Of a stretch of DNA of 64,000 nucleotides, positions 11,319 through 23,362 are shown in pieces. The DNA comes from Tetradesmus obliquus (lineage: Eukaryota > Chlorophyta > Chlorophyceae > Sphaeropleales > Scenedesmaceae), in NCBI GenBank assembly GCA_030272155.1, contig CP126193.1, forward strand, positions 4,774,001 to 4,838,000, in the 5' to 3' direction. Both the position numbers and the translations under genes were made by a program. Under the pieces are notes generated by a model. The model saw nothing but the letters and a program-made list of their open reading frames with translations, had not been told where the DNA came from and did not search any database. Within the stretch, counting starts at the first letter, position 1. Each line of letters starts with the position of its first letter.

Positions 11319-11774
11319 TGGACATCGCCATCACAGATGATCACGAGGGTGCTGGCACTGTCATCCATGTCCGAGGCCCTGGCAGCTGCTTCCGCATGTC
11401 AGACTTGGGCTGCGTCTTTGACAAGCTTGGTGAGGGCACCACTGTTGAGTGCTAGCAGCGTTGTCTGTAAGAACAAGCCGTGCTGCACAATGTTGTCGGA
11501 CTGTCGGCTGAGACTGCTGCAAAAGACGGCGTGAATCAACCCTGTTGCCTGGTGTCTACTCAGCTGAATGTGCCCTGCCTGCTTGGTTTGTGCCCGCCAA
11601 CAGGTGTCGACATCGTGTCATGCAGCACAATGCCCACAGCAGGCAGCTGCGACATGACGCTGGTTGTGGTGGACCGCCATGACAGCCAGCCGCTGGATGA
11701 CTGCATGAAGCAGAGCGTGCGGCAAGGCCTGCGCAGTGTGCTGCAGCAGTCACCCGGCATGCATGGCCACCCTC

Positions 11775-11808
<34 letters not shown>

Positions 11809-14800
11809 CAGCGCGTTGGCGCCTGCTGGCAGCCTTGCTGCTCAGCAACCTGGTAGCAGTGCATCACAGACGCAGCAGCAGCAGGATCAGCAACATGTGC
11901 GTGAAGCTGCAGCAGTGTATGCCAGGAGGAGCAGCGCTGCGTTGGACCTGTGCAGGGCTGACTCAGCTTCAGAGGGTAGTGGCAGCAGGCTTGGCAGCCG
12001 CCAGCTCAGCTCTGCCAACATGGTGCAGCCACAAGAACAGCAGCTGCAGCAACACCAACAGCAGCACCACCAGCAGCCCGCTGATAGGGGTTATGCGCAT
12101 AGCAGCGCAGCTCAGCAGCACCCTAGCGCTGCAAGTTCTGGAGGCGGCACTCCTGTGCCAGCGGCCGCCGGCTTTGCAGGACCCGCCTTACGGCACCAAG
12201 TCAGCCTAGATCCGGCAGGAATAGCAGCAGCAGCACCGCCCAGCGTAGGCAGCACCCCGCCAAGCATACGACCAGCATTGAAGATTGACATTCCTTTCGA
12301 ACCAAGCCTCCTGAGTATGGGGCTTGCGAGCGCTCCTGTAGATAACAGAGCGAGCAAGGGCAGGCAGGCAGCAGCGAGCAGTGCAGCGGCTGCCGCAACA
12401 GGCGTGAAAGCGCAGGACCTTGCGCAGCGACTAGTGCAGCTGGGAATGCGACAGCAGGAGTCTGCATGCATCTTGAACGATGACAGCAGCAGTGAAGATG
12501 AGCGGCAGGGCAGCGGCGGCAACAGCAGCAGGCGCGTGGGCAGCGGCGACTGGCAGCGCTGGCAGGGCCCGTTGCCTCTGCTGGGCTCCAGCTGCGGAGA
12601 GGTGTCAGTTTCATCAGTGCGGCAGCGGTTGCAGCAGCTGCGGCAGCAGCAGCAGCAAGAGCAGCAGGACAGCTTCAGCTTCAGCAGCGCAGAGCCAACC
12701 GGCAGAACATCCCGGCGCAACAGCAGCAACAAGGCCGGCAGCTCAGCAGCGGCAGCGGCTGCAGGTGACGATGATGATCTTGCATTCTTCGCCATGGATG
12801 GTCAGGCCCCAGACAGCAAGCCAGAGCGCAGCGGCGGCAGCGACAACACGCTGATGCAGCGCCACAACGCAGATGCTGATGGCGAGCTGTTAGTTGCGCC
12901 GTCACCGCGCGTCGGATCAGGCCGGCGGCGGGCCCTGCGCACACCCAGCCGCATCATGCTGTCCCCAGTAGCACCTCACGGCGATGAGAAGCTGTTTGTG
13001 GCTATCCCCAAGTCTGGCAGTGAGAAGCGCCGGCGGCCCGTCATGCGCTCTGCTACTGTCAGCGCTGCAGCCACGCCAAGCAGCGCAGGCCGGCAGAGCG
13101 TGCTGGCAGCGCTGCTGGGCTCGCAAGGCAACCTAGGCAAGTTTGGCCCCACAGCACCCAGCCCAAAGGCAGCTGCTGCTGCAGCTGCTGCTGCAGGCAT
13201 GCCCTACAACGTAGCCGTGGCAGCCGCGCAGCTGCTAGGGAACAGCGGCAGCACACGTGATGCGGCAGCTGCTGCAATCGCTGCGGCTGTAGCAAATGAG
13301 CAGCAGCAACAGCAGTACCCGCCAGGCACGCCTCTCAGGAGCCCTGGGTTTGCAAGTGCTCCCTGCTCCGCCGGCAGCAGCTCAGAAGCTCTGCGCTCAC
13401 CTGTTGCAGCAACGCCGCGAGGGGGTCAGGTGCCGCTGACGCCGCCTACGCCAGTGCACCCTGCTGTGGCCGCTGCAGCTGCAGCTGCCATTGCCGCTGC
13501 TGCCGAGGCAGCGGGGGAGGAGGCAGCAGCGGCTGCAGCAGCGATGGCGGCAGCCGCGCGCGAGCGTGAGGCGCTAGCTGCCACTGGGGTGAGCTGCACG
13601 ATAGCAGAGGAGGTTGAGGAGAACAGCAGCGTCGTTGAGTCTGTCGGCGGGGATGCAGATGCCGAGGACAGCGGCAGTGGAGCAGACGCTTCCGATGCGT
13701 CTGGTGCAGGCAGCAGCTGCAGCGAGGAGTGGTGGTGTGGCCCGCTGACGGGGCTGACTGTGCGTGACATCATGACTGGGCCGTTGCAGGTGGTGGCTGC
13801 GGATGCTGATGTGTCTGTCGCGCGGCAGCTGATGGTGCAGTACAACCTGCCTGGCATCCTGGTGGATGTGGGGCCGGGGGCTGAGCCAGGCTTCCTCACG
13901 CGCAGGTGAGGCGCGGTTTCTGTTATGACTGATGCAGTGCATGCAGATCACATATGCATCAAATTGGAAGTGGAGTTGCGGCTGGATTGGTCTTGCTAAA
14001 TGCTAGAGACATAACTGCAGCCCTGCAACACCTTGTCAGCAGTGTGATGGACTGGCTGTGCCGCATTGCGCCTCATCTAATGCTGCGCACTCACCCTGCT
14101 GTTTCTGCTGTTTTGCAGGGACTTCTTCAAGGTGTCGCTCACGCGCCGCAGCCACAAGCGGCGGCTGGCCAAGCACACCGTGCGCGACATCATGAGCCAC
14201 CCAGTGATTGCATTCGATGCACATGAGCCAATCGAGTCCTGCGCGCAGATGATGCAGGAGAAGGGCGTGCGGCGCGCTGCAGTGCGCGACACATCAGTTG
14301 TTCCAGCTGCTACTGCTGCTGAGTCAGCAAGGCATTCTTCTTCTGCTGAGTCAGCAGCTGCGCCACGTCAGCATCTTGCTGCATACGTGGGGCTGGTATC
14401 AGATGCCAGCATCTTCCGGCGGCTGGGGCTGTACCCTGAGGAGGGCACTGCGCTAGAGGAGGAGGACCACATGCTGCTGGGGCTGCCCCTGGGGCTGCGG
14501 CAGCACCACATGCGCGGCGCAGAGAGCAGCGCAGATGGCAGCGGCCTGGACACACCCTGCAGCACCAGCCGTGCAGGTACACCGCTGACTGGAGCCAGCT
14601 CACTGGCTGGGCCGGATGCTGCTGCTGCTGCTGCTGGCGGGCGCCAGGCATCTGTGGCAGCAGCAGCAGGGGCGGCGCAGCAGGCGGCAGTGGGCTCCGC
14701 GTGCAGCACGCCGACGAAGCTGCCGCAGCAACAGCAGCAGCAGCAGCCGCAGCTGCTGACGCTGCCTGACTTAGTGGTCATGCGTGAGGGGCTGCAGCAA

Positions 14801-14930
14801 GGCACCTCAGGCTCTTCCTCATCAGCTGGCTCAATGGGGTCCTCTCAATCAGCTGCAGCAGCAGCAGCAGCTGCTGCTGCTGTCGAGCAGCTAGCAGTCT
14901 GTGCTGAGGACAGCAAGCCTGCGGTGCCAG

Positions 14931-14961
<31 letters not shown>

Positions 14962-17900
14962 TGGTGAAGACAGCATCAGCGCCAGCAGCAGCGGCGCGCC
15001 GGATGTGCTGTCGCGGTACAAGACTGCTGCTGCGCTGTGGGAGGTGGACATGTCTGAGGTGGAGGTCATCAAGCGCATCGGGGAGGGCAGCTTTGGGGAG
15101 GTGATGGTGGCAAGCTACAGGGGCACAAAGGTGAGCGGGTCGGCGGCGTCGTGGTGGTTGCGTGGCTCCTACATTTGTGTGACAGCAGGGATGTATGTGG
15201 CAGCCGTGCTGCTACAACACCCATGAAGGCACAGCAGTGTCGGTCGGCTCAGCAAGCAACTGCCCTATTCAACCAGTGCTCATGCATGTAAAACATCAAT
15301 CGCGTTGCTGCTCTTCATGCTGGATGTTGGTGCCATCCTGTAGATCAGCTATGATTTGACAGTTGTGTGCTTTACATGTGCTTATGTGTGCAGGTTGCGG
15401 TGAAGCGGCTGCGAGCGCTAGACACGGATGACATCCCCATGGCTGGCGAGCGCCAGCACGACAGCAGCACCGGTAGCAGCGCAGCCAGCCGCGACGGCAG
15501 CAGCAGCCCGTCCGCGTGCAGCAGGCAGGGCGGCAGCCAGGCGGCATTCAGGCAGTTCTTTGAGCGCGAGATCGCCATTCTGGCGAGCATTCGGCACCCG
15601 AACGTCGTCAACTTCATTGGCGCGTGCCACAAGCCTGGCCAGCGCTGCCTCGTCACGGAGTACTGTGCGCGCGGCTCACTGGACCAGGTGCTGCACAAGT
15701 CAGGTGAGTTGGTAATGAAGCTGCAGTGGTGCCTGTTGTCAAGTTGCAGGGTGGCGCAGCTGCGTTCATGCTCTGGCGGGCAAGAGAGGGTTGGCTTGTT
15801 TTGATCAGCTGATCAGCTGATCAGCTATGTTCGAAATTTACCCTTTAGTTTGTGGTGCGGGTAATTATGTCAGCTGTGTACCACTGGGAATAATAGCTTT
15901 CACCGAGTTCGTGCGTCCCATGATGTCATGTGACCTTCCAGTTGAAGTCTGCAACTTCTGATCAATGTTAACATCACATCGTAAATGCGCCGCAGGCCTG
16001 GCGCTGGACCTGCTGAAGCGTGTGGAGTTTGCGATGGACGTGGCGCGCGGCATGGCCTGCCTGCACGCGCAGCGGCCCATCATCATCCACCGCGATCTCA
16101 AGACCGCCAACCTGCTGGTGTCAGCACGCTTCGAGGTCAAGGTGGCGGACTTTGGGCTCAGCCGCATCAAGGACGCCAGCCACGTGAGTGCTGAGTGTAT
16201 GTCTGTTGAGCGGGCGGGTGCTGCAGTTCCTGCAGCCTGTGCTGGTGACTGACTGGGTTACGTTGAGACTTCAGGGGCTGCAACCAGCAGGAACACCTGC
16301 TGTGGGTGCATGTGGCGCTGTTGCGCCCTCCTCCTGTCTACGTGCTGTTGCTGCAGCAACTGTTCGTTGCACGTTGTGCAGCTGCAACTGTCATGTACAG
16401 GCCTGGCGGACACCATCAAGTACTGCGCTGCTACACACAAACTGACCTGCTGCTGCCGCTGCAATGTATCTCTGCACCTTGTGCAGCTGCAAGTGTCTCG
16501 TGCAGGCCTGGAGGGCACCATCGAGTACTGCGCCCCGGAGGTGCTGCGCGGCGAGCCCTACACCGAGCGCTGCGACGTCTACTCCTTTGGCGTGGTGCTG
16601 CACGAGCTGCTCACGCGCCAGCGGCCCTACGCAGACCAGGACGTGCCAGTCTTCCTGCTCATGGTCAACATCGGCAACGGCAGCCTGAGCTTGCCTGAGC
16701 TGCCAGCAGAAGTGGCTACACCGGGGCTGATCGAGTTGACCGGGCGCTGCCTGGCCTTCCATGCAGTGGACAGGCCAGACTTCCGGGAGGTGCTGAGTTT
16801 GCTGGAGGGGGAGTACCGCGGGCTGCGCGCCGCGCAGCAGAAGCAGCCGCGGCAGGCGGCGGCGGGCGCGCAGCAGCAGCAGCAGCAGCCACAGTGCGGC
16901 CAGCCGGCACAACGTGAGTGTGGAGGCCGGCAGGTGTATGTTGCTGGCTTCGCTCTGCATGCATGCGTGGGCATGTGGTGTATGATTTACAAGCTTGCAG
17001 AGCTTCAACCTTGCAAGTGCTGTGTTGCTGCATGACAGTTCAACAGCTGGCACGCCATCTGCACATGTACCTTGTCTCATTTTGCGCAACAGCAGTGTGA
17101 TGACAGCGCTCTTGCATAACTGACTGCCCAGCACAACACCTGTAGTGATGCCATACTGAAAACATCACATGCCTGCTGCCCCTTCCTACTGCAGCGGTTC
17201 TGCGCTGCGACTCTGCATCGTCCATGGCAGTGCACCAGTCGCCACGCGCTGCAGCCAACAGTGGCTGCGAGACAGGCAGCACGCCGGCGCTGCAGTCGCC
17301 CGCAGGCAGCAGCGGCTTTGGGCAGGGGCGGCTAGTGCTGCCACAAGCAGCAATGGCAGCAGCAGCAGGGTCGAGCAGCGGCGGCTCCAGTCAAGCTGCT
17401 GCAGCGCCTGATAGCATGCTGTATCAGGATGTTTACATGGTGTACCAGCAACCGCAGCAGCAGCAGCAGCAGTACGTCCAGCAGCAGCAGTACCTCCAGC
17501 AGCAGCAGTACCTGTATCCTCAGTTGCAGCCACAGCAACAGGGGTTGATCTACCAGCCTTTCATGCAGCCGCAGCCCCAACAGCAGCAGCAGCAGCCCCA
17601 GCAGCAGCAGCAGCGGCACCGGCTCAGCCAGGCAGACAACATGAGCTCAGCAGGGGCCCCTGCTGCTTCGTCCGGCGGCTCTGCTGCGTCACTGGCACCC
17701 CCGCCAGGCATGCAGTTCCTGCAGTACGACCAGCAGCAGCCGCTTCTGTCGCTGCCGCTGCCGCAGATCGTCCTGCCACCGCAGCAGTACATGGCAGCTA
17801 CACCCGCCGCAGGCAGCGCTGCCGGCAGCCCGCGTGCGCGCCAGCAGCAGCAGCATGGTGGCGTGCGTGTGCTGTCTGCATTTGGAGCAGCGACGCAGCA

Positions 17901-20160
17901 GCAGCAGCAGCACCACCACACGCCAGGTGCTGTGCTCGGCTCCAGTGCAAAGCCCCCAAGGCAGAAGCAGCACATGAGCAGGGCTCGCTCGATGCCCATT
18001 CCTCAAAGCATGAACTGGCAGCTGGAAGATGAGGAGGCTGAGGATGAAGGTGATGACGCCAGCACAGGCGGCGAGGTGCACAGTGGCATGCTGTTCATGG
18101 AGGAGTCTTACACCAGCAGCGACTACGGACCTGCACACTTGCCCAGCTTGCGCTGCGTGTCTGCATACACGCCGCTGCCGAGCGGGCAGCTGTGCATGGT
18201 ACTGGATCCAGCAGCATCCGGAGCAGCAGCATCAGCTGTCAGCGGCGACAGCGGGGTGCTGCCGCAGTTTTCTGCGCCAGGCGGCGTGTACTATGCTGCG
18301 CATCCACAGCAGCCAATGCTGCTGACGCACTCTGGGCCTGTGCCGTTGGTGATCGCGCAACCGGGGTACGTTCAATACGCGCAGCAGCAGCAGCTGCAGC
18401 AGCAGCAGCCTCAGCAGTATGTGCAGCACCCGCAGTACTCGCCGCAGCAGCAGTACACACCTCAGCAGCAGCAGCAGCAGACAGCGCAGCAAGGCACACC
18501 TCCTCAGGCGCAGCAGCAGCAGCAGCAGCAGCCTCAGCAGCAGCTGCCACAGCCGCGTCACCTGCAACGCGGGCTGTTCACTCCCAGCCCTACACCTGCA
18601 GCACTTGCTACGCCGCCACTGAGCAGCAGCCCCAGCCTGAACCAGCCCAACCCGCTAGCAGTGATGGCAGCGGCGGGCGCAGCAGCTGCTGCAGCACGCC
18701 GCGAGGGCGGCAGCGGCAGCGCCAGTGGCGCAGCGTCGCCTAGCCACCACCAGGCTGCAGCAGCAGCGATGCAGGGTGGTGGCTTTGCAGGGCTAGCAAG
18801 CCTACACAGGCGCAGCAGCAGCCAAGGCGGCTCTGCGCGGCAGCTGCAGCTGCTGCAGCTGAATGACATGGCCTCACCATGCCTATCAGCGCGCGAGCGA
18901 GAGCGGCATGGCAGCGAGACAGGCCAGAGCACGCCACTGCTGGTCACTGGCATGCCAGCGAGTTGTGCAGTGGCTGCGCCGCTGCTGCTGCAGCGCCTGG
19001 ACAGCCTCAACCGCAGCGGCAGCGCCAGCCCTCGCAGCAGCTGCTGCAGCGGCAGCCTGCACTGCATGCTGCCGGCGCCAGCGCTGCAAGCTGAGCATTC
19101 GGGGCAGCTTGTGGGGCTTGTTGTTGCTGCTGCTGCTGCGCCTGGCTCTGGGCCGCCGTCTGGCTGTGCATCTCCCCTGGGTGGTGCAGCGCATGTAGTG
19201 GTGGGTGCCGGGCACAGGCACACCAGCAGCAGGCTAGCAATTCAGGGCTCGTATGAGATGCCAGTGCTAGGAGGCTTCCATGGCTTAGCACAGGCACCAT
19301 CTAGGCAGGGCAGCAGCGGCAGCGTGTGCGGCGACAGCCCATGCCCACAGCAGCAGCAGCAGGTGGCTTGCACTCCGCCTGGGGTGACAGGCGGGCCTGC
19401 ATTCCTGCACACGCCACTCCACCAGCACTTGCAGCCAGGTGTGGCGCGGCGGCCGAGCCTGCTGCGGATTGACAGCAACAGCAAGGACAGGTCCGTGAGC
19501 CCCTTTGCTGCTGCTGCAGCAGTGGCAGCAGACAGCCATGCCACGGCAAGCGGAGCTGCAGGAGGTGCTGTGCCATACAGGTCACCATTTGCAGCAGCAG
19601 CGGCTGGCCCTGCTAGTGTGTCGCCCTTTGCTGCAGCTGCTGGCGGCACAGCTGGGGCAGCAGGTGGAGGCAGCGTCTCTGCGTTTGCAGCTGCAGCAAG
19701 GGAAGGCGCGCCAGCAGCAGCTGCATCGCCATTTGCAGCTGCTTCCGGCACTGGGGCTGCTGCAGCCTCGCCTTTCGCTGCTGCTGCGAGTGCTGCTGCT
19801 GCGTCACCATTCGCCGCAGCTTCAGCTGCTGTCGACAGCGCAGCGGCAGCAGCCACTGCAGCACCAGCTTCTGCTGCATCGCCGTTTGCGGCAGCTGCCT
19901 TTGCTGGCGACAGTGGGGAGGATGCGCGCATGCGCAAGCGCAGCGATGTTGCGGCAACACCCTCTGGCAGCCGCTACACGAGCCCCTTTGCTGCTGCTGC
20001 CTCAGCAGATCAGGGAGACGTGCGTGTAGTGAATGACACCAACCCCAACCCAGCTGCTATGGAGCCGCCTGTTGTGTCTGCGCGGCAGCGTGGCAGCGAC
20101 AATGGCAGCGGCAGGGTCAGCTGGGCACGCAAGGCCGGCAGTGACACCGGCGCACCTGTG

Positions 20161-20194
<34 letters not shown>

Positions 20195-20265
20195 GTGGCA
20201 AGCCCGCATTGAGTCCGTTTGCGCTGCTGCAGTGCCCAGAGGGTGATGCGGGCGAGACGTGCTGA
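11000..20265 (+). CDS. Giant ACT-CBS-CBS-TKL protein kinase with repeat tail
   Basis: Eight exons join in phase into about 2,518 residues: 11000-11059, 11243-11429, 11604-13905, 14119-15130, 15394-15703, 15996-16183, 16487-16913 and 17195-20265. Residues about 45-130 look like an ACT domain. A long Gln/Ser/Ala-rich linker follows. Residues about 799-950 hold a CBS pair: LTVRDIMTGPLQVV and HTVRDIMSHPVIAF, the second with a YVGLVSDASIF strand. The kinase spans about 1160-1465 with IGEGSFGEV, VAVKRL, HRDLKTANLLV, DFGLS, EYCAPEVL and DVYSFGVVLHELL, so all catalytic residues are present; the style is TKL/Raf-like, as in plant ACT-containing STY kinases. The tail is Gln-rich, then Ala-rich with SPFAAA repeats. 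ACT and CBS modules bind small ligands such as amino acids or adenine nucleotides, so metabolite-controlled signalling is inferred. The start ATG is the best candidate but upstream exons are possible. Exon 7 has an alternative acceptor at 16382. Confidence 0.85.
15803..15826. repeat. TGATCAGC tandem triplet in a kinase intron
   Basis: Three head-to-tail copies of the 8-bp unit TGATCAGC lie about 100 bp into the intron after exon 5. Each unit contains a TGATCA palindrome. Confidence 0.8.
16375..16536 (+). repeat. 105-bp tandem duplication of a kinase 3' splice site
   Basis: Two copies of about 57 bp start at 16375 and 16480, exactly 105 bp apart. Each begins TTGTGCAGCTGCAA and runs on through a block that reads GL(A/E)(D/G)TI(K/E)YCA. 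The downstream copy is the functional start of exon 7 and leads into EYCAPEVL. The upstream copy keeps an acceptor in the same phase, and the frame stays open between them, so either can be used. Using the upstream one would add 35 residues, rich in Cys, to the kinase activation segment. Confidence 0.8.
19495..20225 (+). repeat. SPFAAA-coding repeat array in the kinase tail
   Basis: This part of the last kinase exon encodes eight copies of SPFAAA, one SAFAAA variant and a final SPFALL, separated by 8-40 residues of mostly Ala, Gly and Ser. Codons differ between copies, so the amino acid motif is kept better than the DNA. That suggests selection on a short linear motif rather than simple slippage. 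The binding partner is unknown. Confidence 0.8.
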
Positions 20266-20363
20266 GTGGACGTGTCTTTGATTGGTTGATTCTTTCCTCA
20301 GTATTTACATGTAGTAAAGGCTGGGGCCTTGGACAGCAGCACTTCCAACTTATAATCTGTTCC

Positions 20364-20409
20364 ACATGCGCTTGTGAACCGAGCGCACATGCGCTTGTGA
20401 ACCGAGCAC
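20364..20409. repeat. 23-bp direct tandem repeat, two copies
   Basis: The unit ACATGCGCTTGTGAACCGAG plus three bases occurs twice head to tail, with a single-base difference near the end. It lies about 100 bp past the kinase stop codon. Confidence 0.85.
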
Positions 20410-21684
20410 AGTCAACAACAACTTGTGGGCGGCTGGTTGCCCACATCTTAGGAGAACACGGGTTCACATGTTTTGCAGACAGCAGCGTGCAGAGAGCAGA
20501 CAGCATTATATGGCAGCTGTGGTAGGCCTCTGGCGGCATGCTGGCAGGCGGCAGCTAAGGTTTGATTATGATGTGGTGTCTGTACTGAGCAACGTGTTTT
20601 GGCGGTGGGCATGCGATGTTGGTTGTTATGTTACATTCTTTGCCTGGTCCTCAGTGAGGGGCCTCACCATGCGGCATCATGCACAACGCAAGGGCCCAGC
20701 CTTGCCCACTGACCTAGTTGCTGGCACAACTCAGTGCAGCAGTTTGCTGTGTTTGCAGTGTGCATGGACTAGCGCAGGCGCACTCATTCTGTCAGTGCGG
20801 CAATGACCTGTGGCAGCCCAGCAGCTCGCATGGGGCTGGAACTTGCACTCCAGGTGGGACGCACCCAGGGGGAAAACCAAGAAAGACGCATGGTTGAGCA
20901 TGGCAATGCGGCAGCAGCGCGGCACACGGCTGCTGCTGCCCCCCAGTTGACGTCACAGGGTGATGCAGTGGGTGTGTGGCCTTTGCGCGGCAGCTGTGTG
21001 TGTGCGCTCCCGTGGCACTGTTGTTAGCAGTTGAACGTCACAGTGCATCACGTAGTGGTGGTGGGGGTCGCGCATCGCCACCCATGGTCAAAGAAAGTGT
21101 CACAGGTGTTGCTGGCAAACAGCAGTTTGCTGCTCACAGCATGCAGCTCCGGCCTCGCTACGGTGCTGTGCTGCTTGCATGTGTGGGTTGGGGCCTGTGG
21201 GGTTGCACAGCAGCAGTGTCGGGCACCTGCTGTGCTGCAGCAGTGCAGCGTGGTGCTATGCTGCATAGGACTGGAGCAGCAGGCAACTTTGTCTGGCGTT
21301 GGCATATTCGGCTTTACATGACCTCCACTCTGCTGAGTGAGATGCATCTTGTTGTAGCTTTCTGTCTGGCTGCGTTGGGTGTCATAAAGCGCCGCTTTGC
21401 ATCATGGCGCCAGTCAGCATGCCGTAGGGCGTAGTATAGCACGCTGTTCACAGGATTTGGCTGTTTGGCTGTGGGCTTCTAGGAGGTAGGCTCGGATGTG
21501 AAGGGTTGCAGTAGTAATAGCTGTGAGTGGTTGCCAGGGCGTCACACCACCCTGTTGTTAGGCAGGAAGCGGGAGGCAGCGGGGCATGACGGCACACTAT
21601 GCTGCTACCCCCATGTTTGCGATATGCAGCACTGCTGATGTGCTGTGTTTGACGTGTTGTGTGATGCGTGTTGGGCTTCTGCCT

Positions 21685-21724
21685 CTGAATGGTCAGCTTT
21701 TGTGCGCGCGAGCTGACCATTCAG
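21685..21724. repeat. Perfect inverted repeat, 14-bp arms
   Basis: CTGAATGGTCAGCT at 21685-21698 is the exact reverse complement of 21711-21724, with a 12-nt GC-rich loop. As RNA it would form a stable hairpin. It lies in gene-free sequence. Confidence 0.85.
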
Positions 21725-23362
21725 CTTTGTGAGCGCAGGCAGAGCTGGCGGCTGAGGATCGATGCAGCTGCCTTGATGTTTACTGTTGCGCTGCCAGGTT
21801 GGAGCAGTGCGTCGGCACTGGAAGCATAAACAGCAGCACGAGTGTGGGTGCGGCGAGCTTGCCTGGCGTCTGCAGACACCTTGATGGTCGCTGCGGCGCA
21901 GTGCTATGATTCAATGTGGCGAGCATCTCGCATGTCTTTCGTGATGAGAGCAACATTGGTTGCGGCGGGTTGCGGCGCTCCAGTTTCGAGCGCCCGGCAA
22001 GTTGCAGTGCACACACTTGAATGGCTTTTGCGGCTTGCCACGTTTTGTTGATTGAGGGTTGCCAGGGCACTTCTGATCTCCCGCCCCAGTGCTTGTTTCG
22101 ACCATAGCGCACAACAACAAAAAGAACCTTGGAGAGGTGTGGCGTGCAGTGTGGCGAGTAGAATGGGAACAATCGGGTAGGCTGTAGTGTTTGTGTCACT
22201 TTTGTGCGCAAGCTGTTGATTGGTGGCTGCTTGTACCAGCACGGTGAAAGGACGATGGATCACAGCGTGTCCTGCCAAGGCATCTGAGGACGATCTGGTG
22301 GCTGTTTTGCATTCTGACTGCAGCCATCAAGCCGTGACGAGTGCGACCATGTTGATCCTGTGTGTGAGACACACTCTTCACTGCGCGTGTGCCGTCAGCC
22401 GTGCTCGCTGCTTTTGGGCATGCATGCAGCAGTAGGGCCCCTCTCGATTGGCTGCTGACTGCTGTGTTTTGTCAGAGGGGTGGGGCATTAGTTATGTCTT
22501 GATGTTTGTGCTCCAGACGCGTCCAGCAGTTGGCTGATTGCATCAGGCACCTATTACTTTGTAGTACTGTCACATGGTAGCACTGGCTGAGGGCATAGGG
22601 TTGGCGGGCATAGGGCGGCGCCCACACTCAGACTGTGTACTGCCAAAACGACTTGCGCTGAGCTTGCATGTCTGTCAAACTAATTTTGTGGTGCTGTGTG
22701 GCGGAGTGCTGTTTGATTACACGATGTGTGTGTCGCACGACGGGAACACAGCCCGTTTCGGGCCAATGACAGGTTGGCAGTCAGCATGCATGCAATGTGG
22801 CAATGTGGCAGTGAGCGCGCACCTGGCAAGCGCCTGCGCTGTATGCCCCCTGGGATATGTGGTGTGGACTGGTTCCTCAGCAGTTCCGTTTTGTATACTA
22901 GGTGGCTCGTGTATGTGGGGTGCTGGCCAGTAGGTGAAGGCGTCTTGTCGTTATGGTGTTGGCACACCATAAGCTTGATTGCCGGATGGCAACCAGACAG
23001 CACCGCTGCATCTGAGTCCATGGTGCCAGCCGTGCAGCAGTTATGGGCTGGTTATGCACGTGAGTACGCTGACACAGCGCTTCCAGGATGGCCGCGAGCT
23101 CCTGTTTGAATGATAATGACGCAGTCATATACGCACCAAGGGCCTGTGGCAGTGGGAAAGAGCAAGTGTCCAGGGTTGGAAGCGGCTCCAGGGGTCTAGG
23201 GTTGTGCTTCTGTCACATATGGTGTTGCCTTTTGCTCTGTTTTACACCTGCAGTGGTGAATAAGTGCAAAGTATCTTTAAGCACTGGTAGTATATTTGGA
23301 TCCATGCAATTCTCTATATTGAAACGAAGTGGGTGTTTTGCTCGCTGTCTGCTGTTTCCATT

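Larger units (their letters stand above)
20266..23362. other. 3.1-kb gene-free stretch after the kinase gene
   Basis: No credible gene is seen on either strand. Most of it is G+T-rich on the plus strand, as expected of a long 3' UTR of the kinase gene, while the last part must hold the promoter of the plastid-targeted gene at 23363. It contains a 23-bp tandem duplication at 20364-20409 and a perfect inverted repeat at 21685-21724. Confidence 0.4.
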
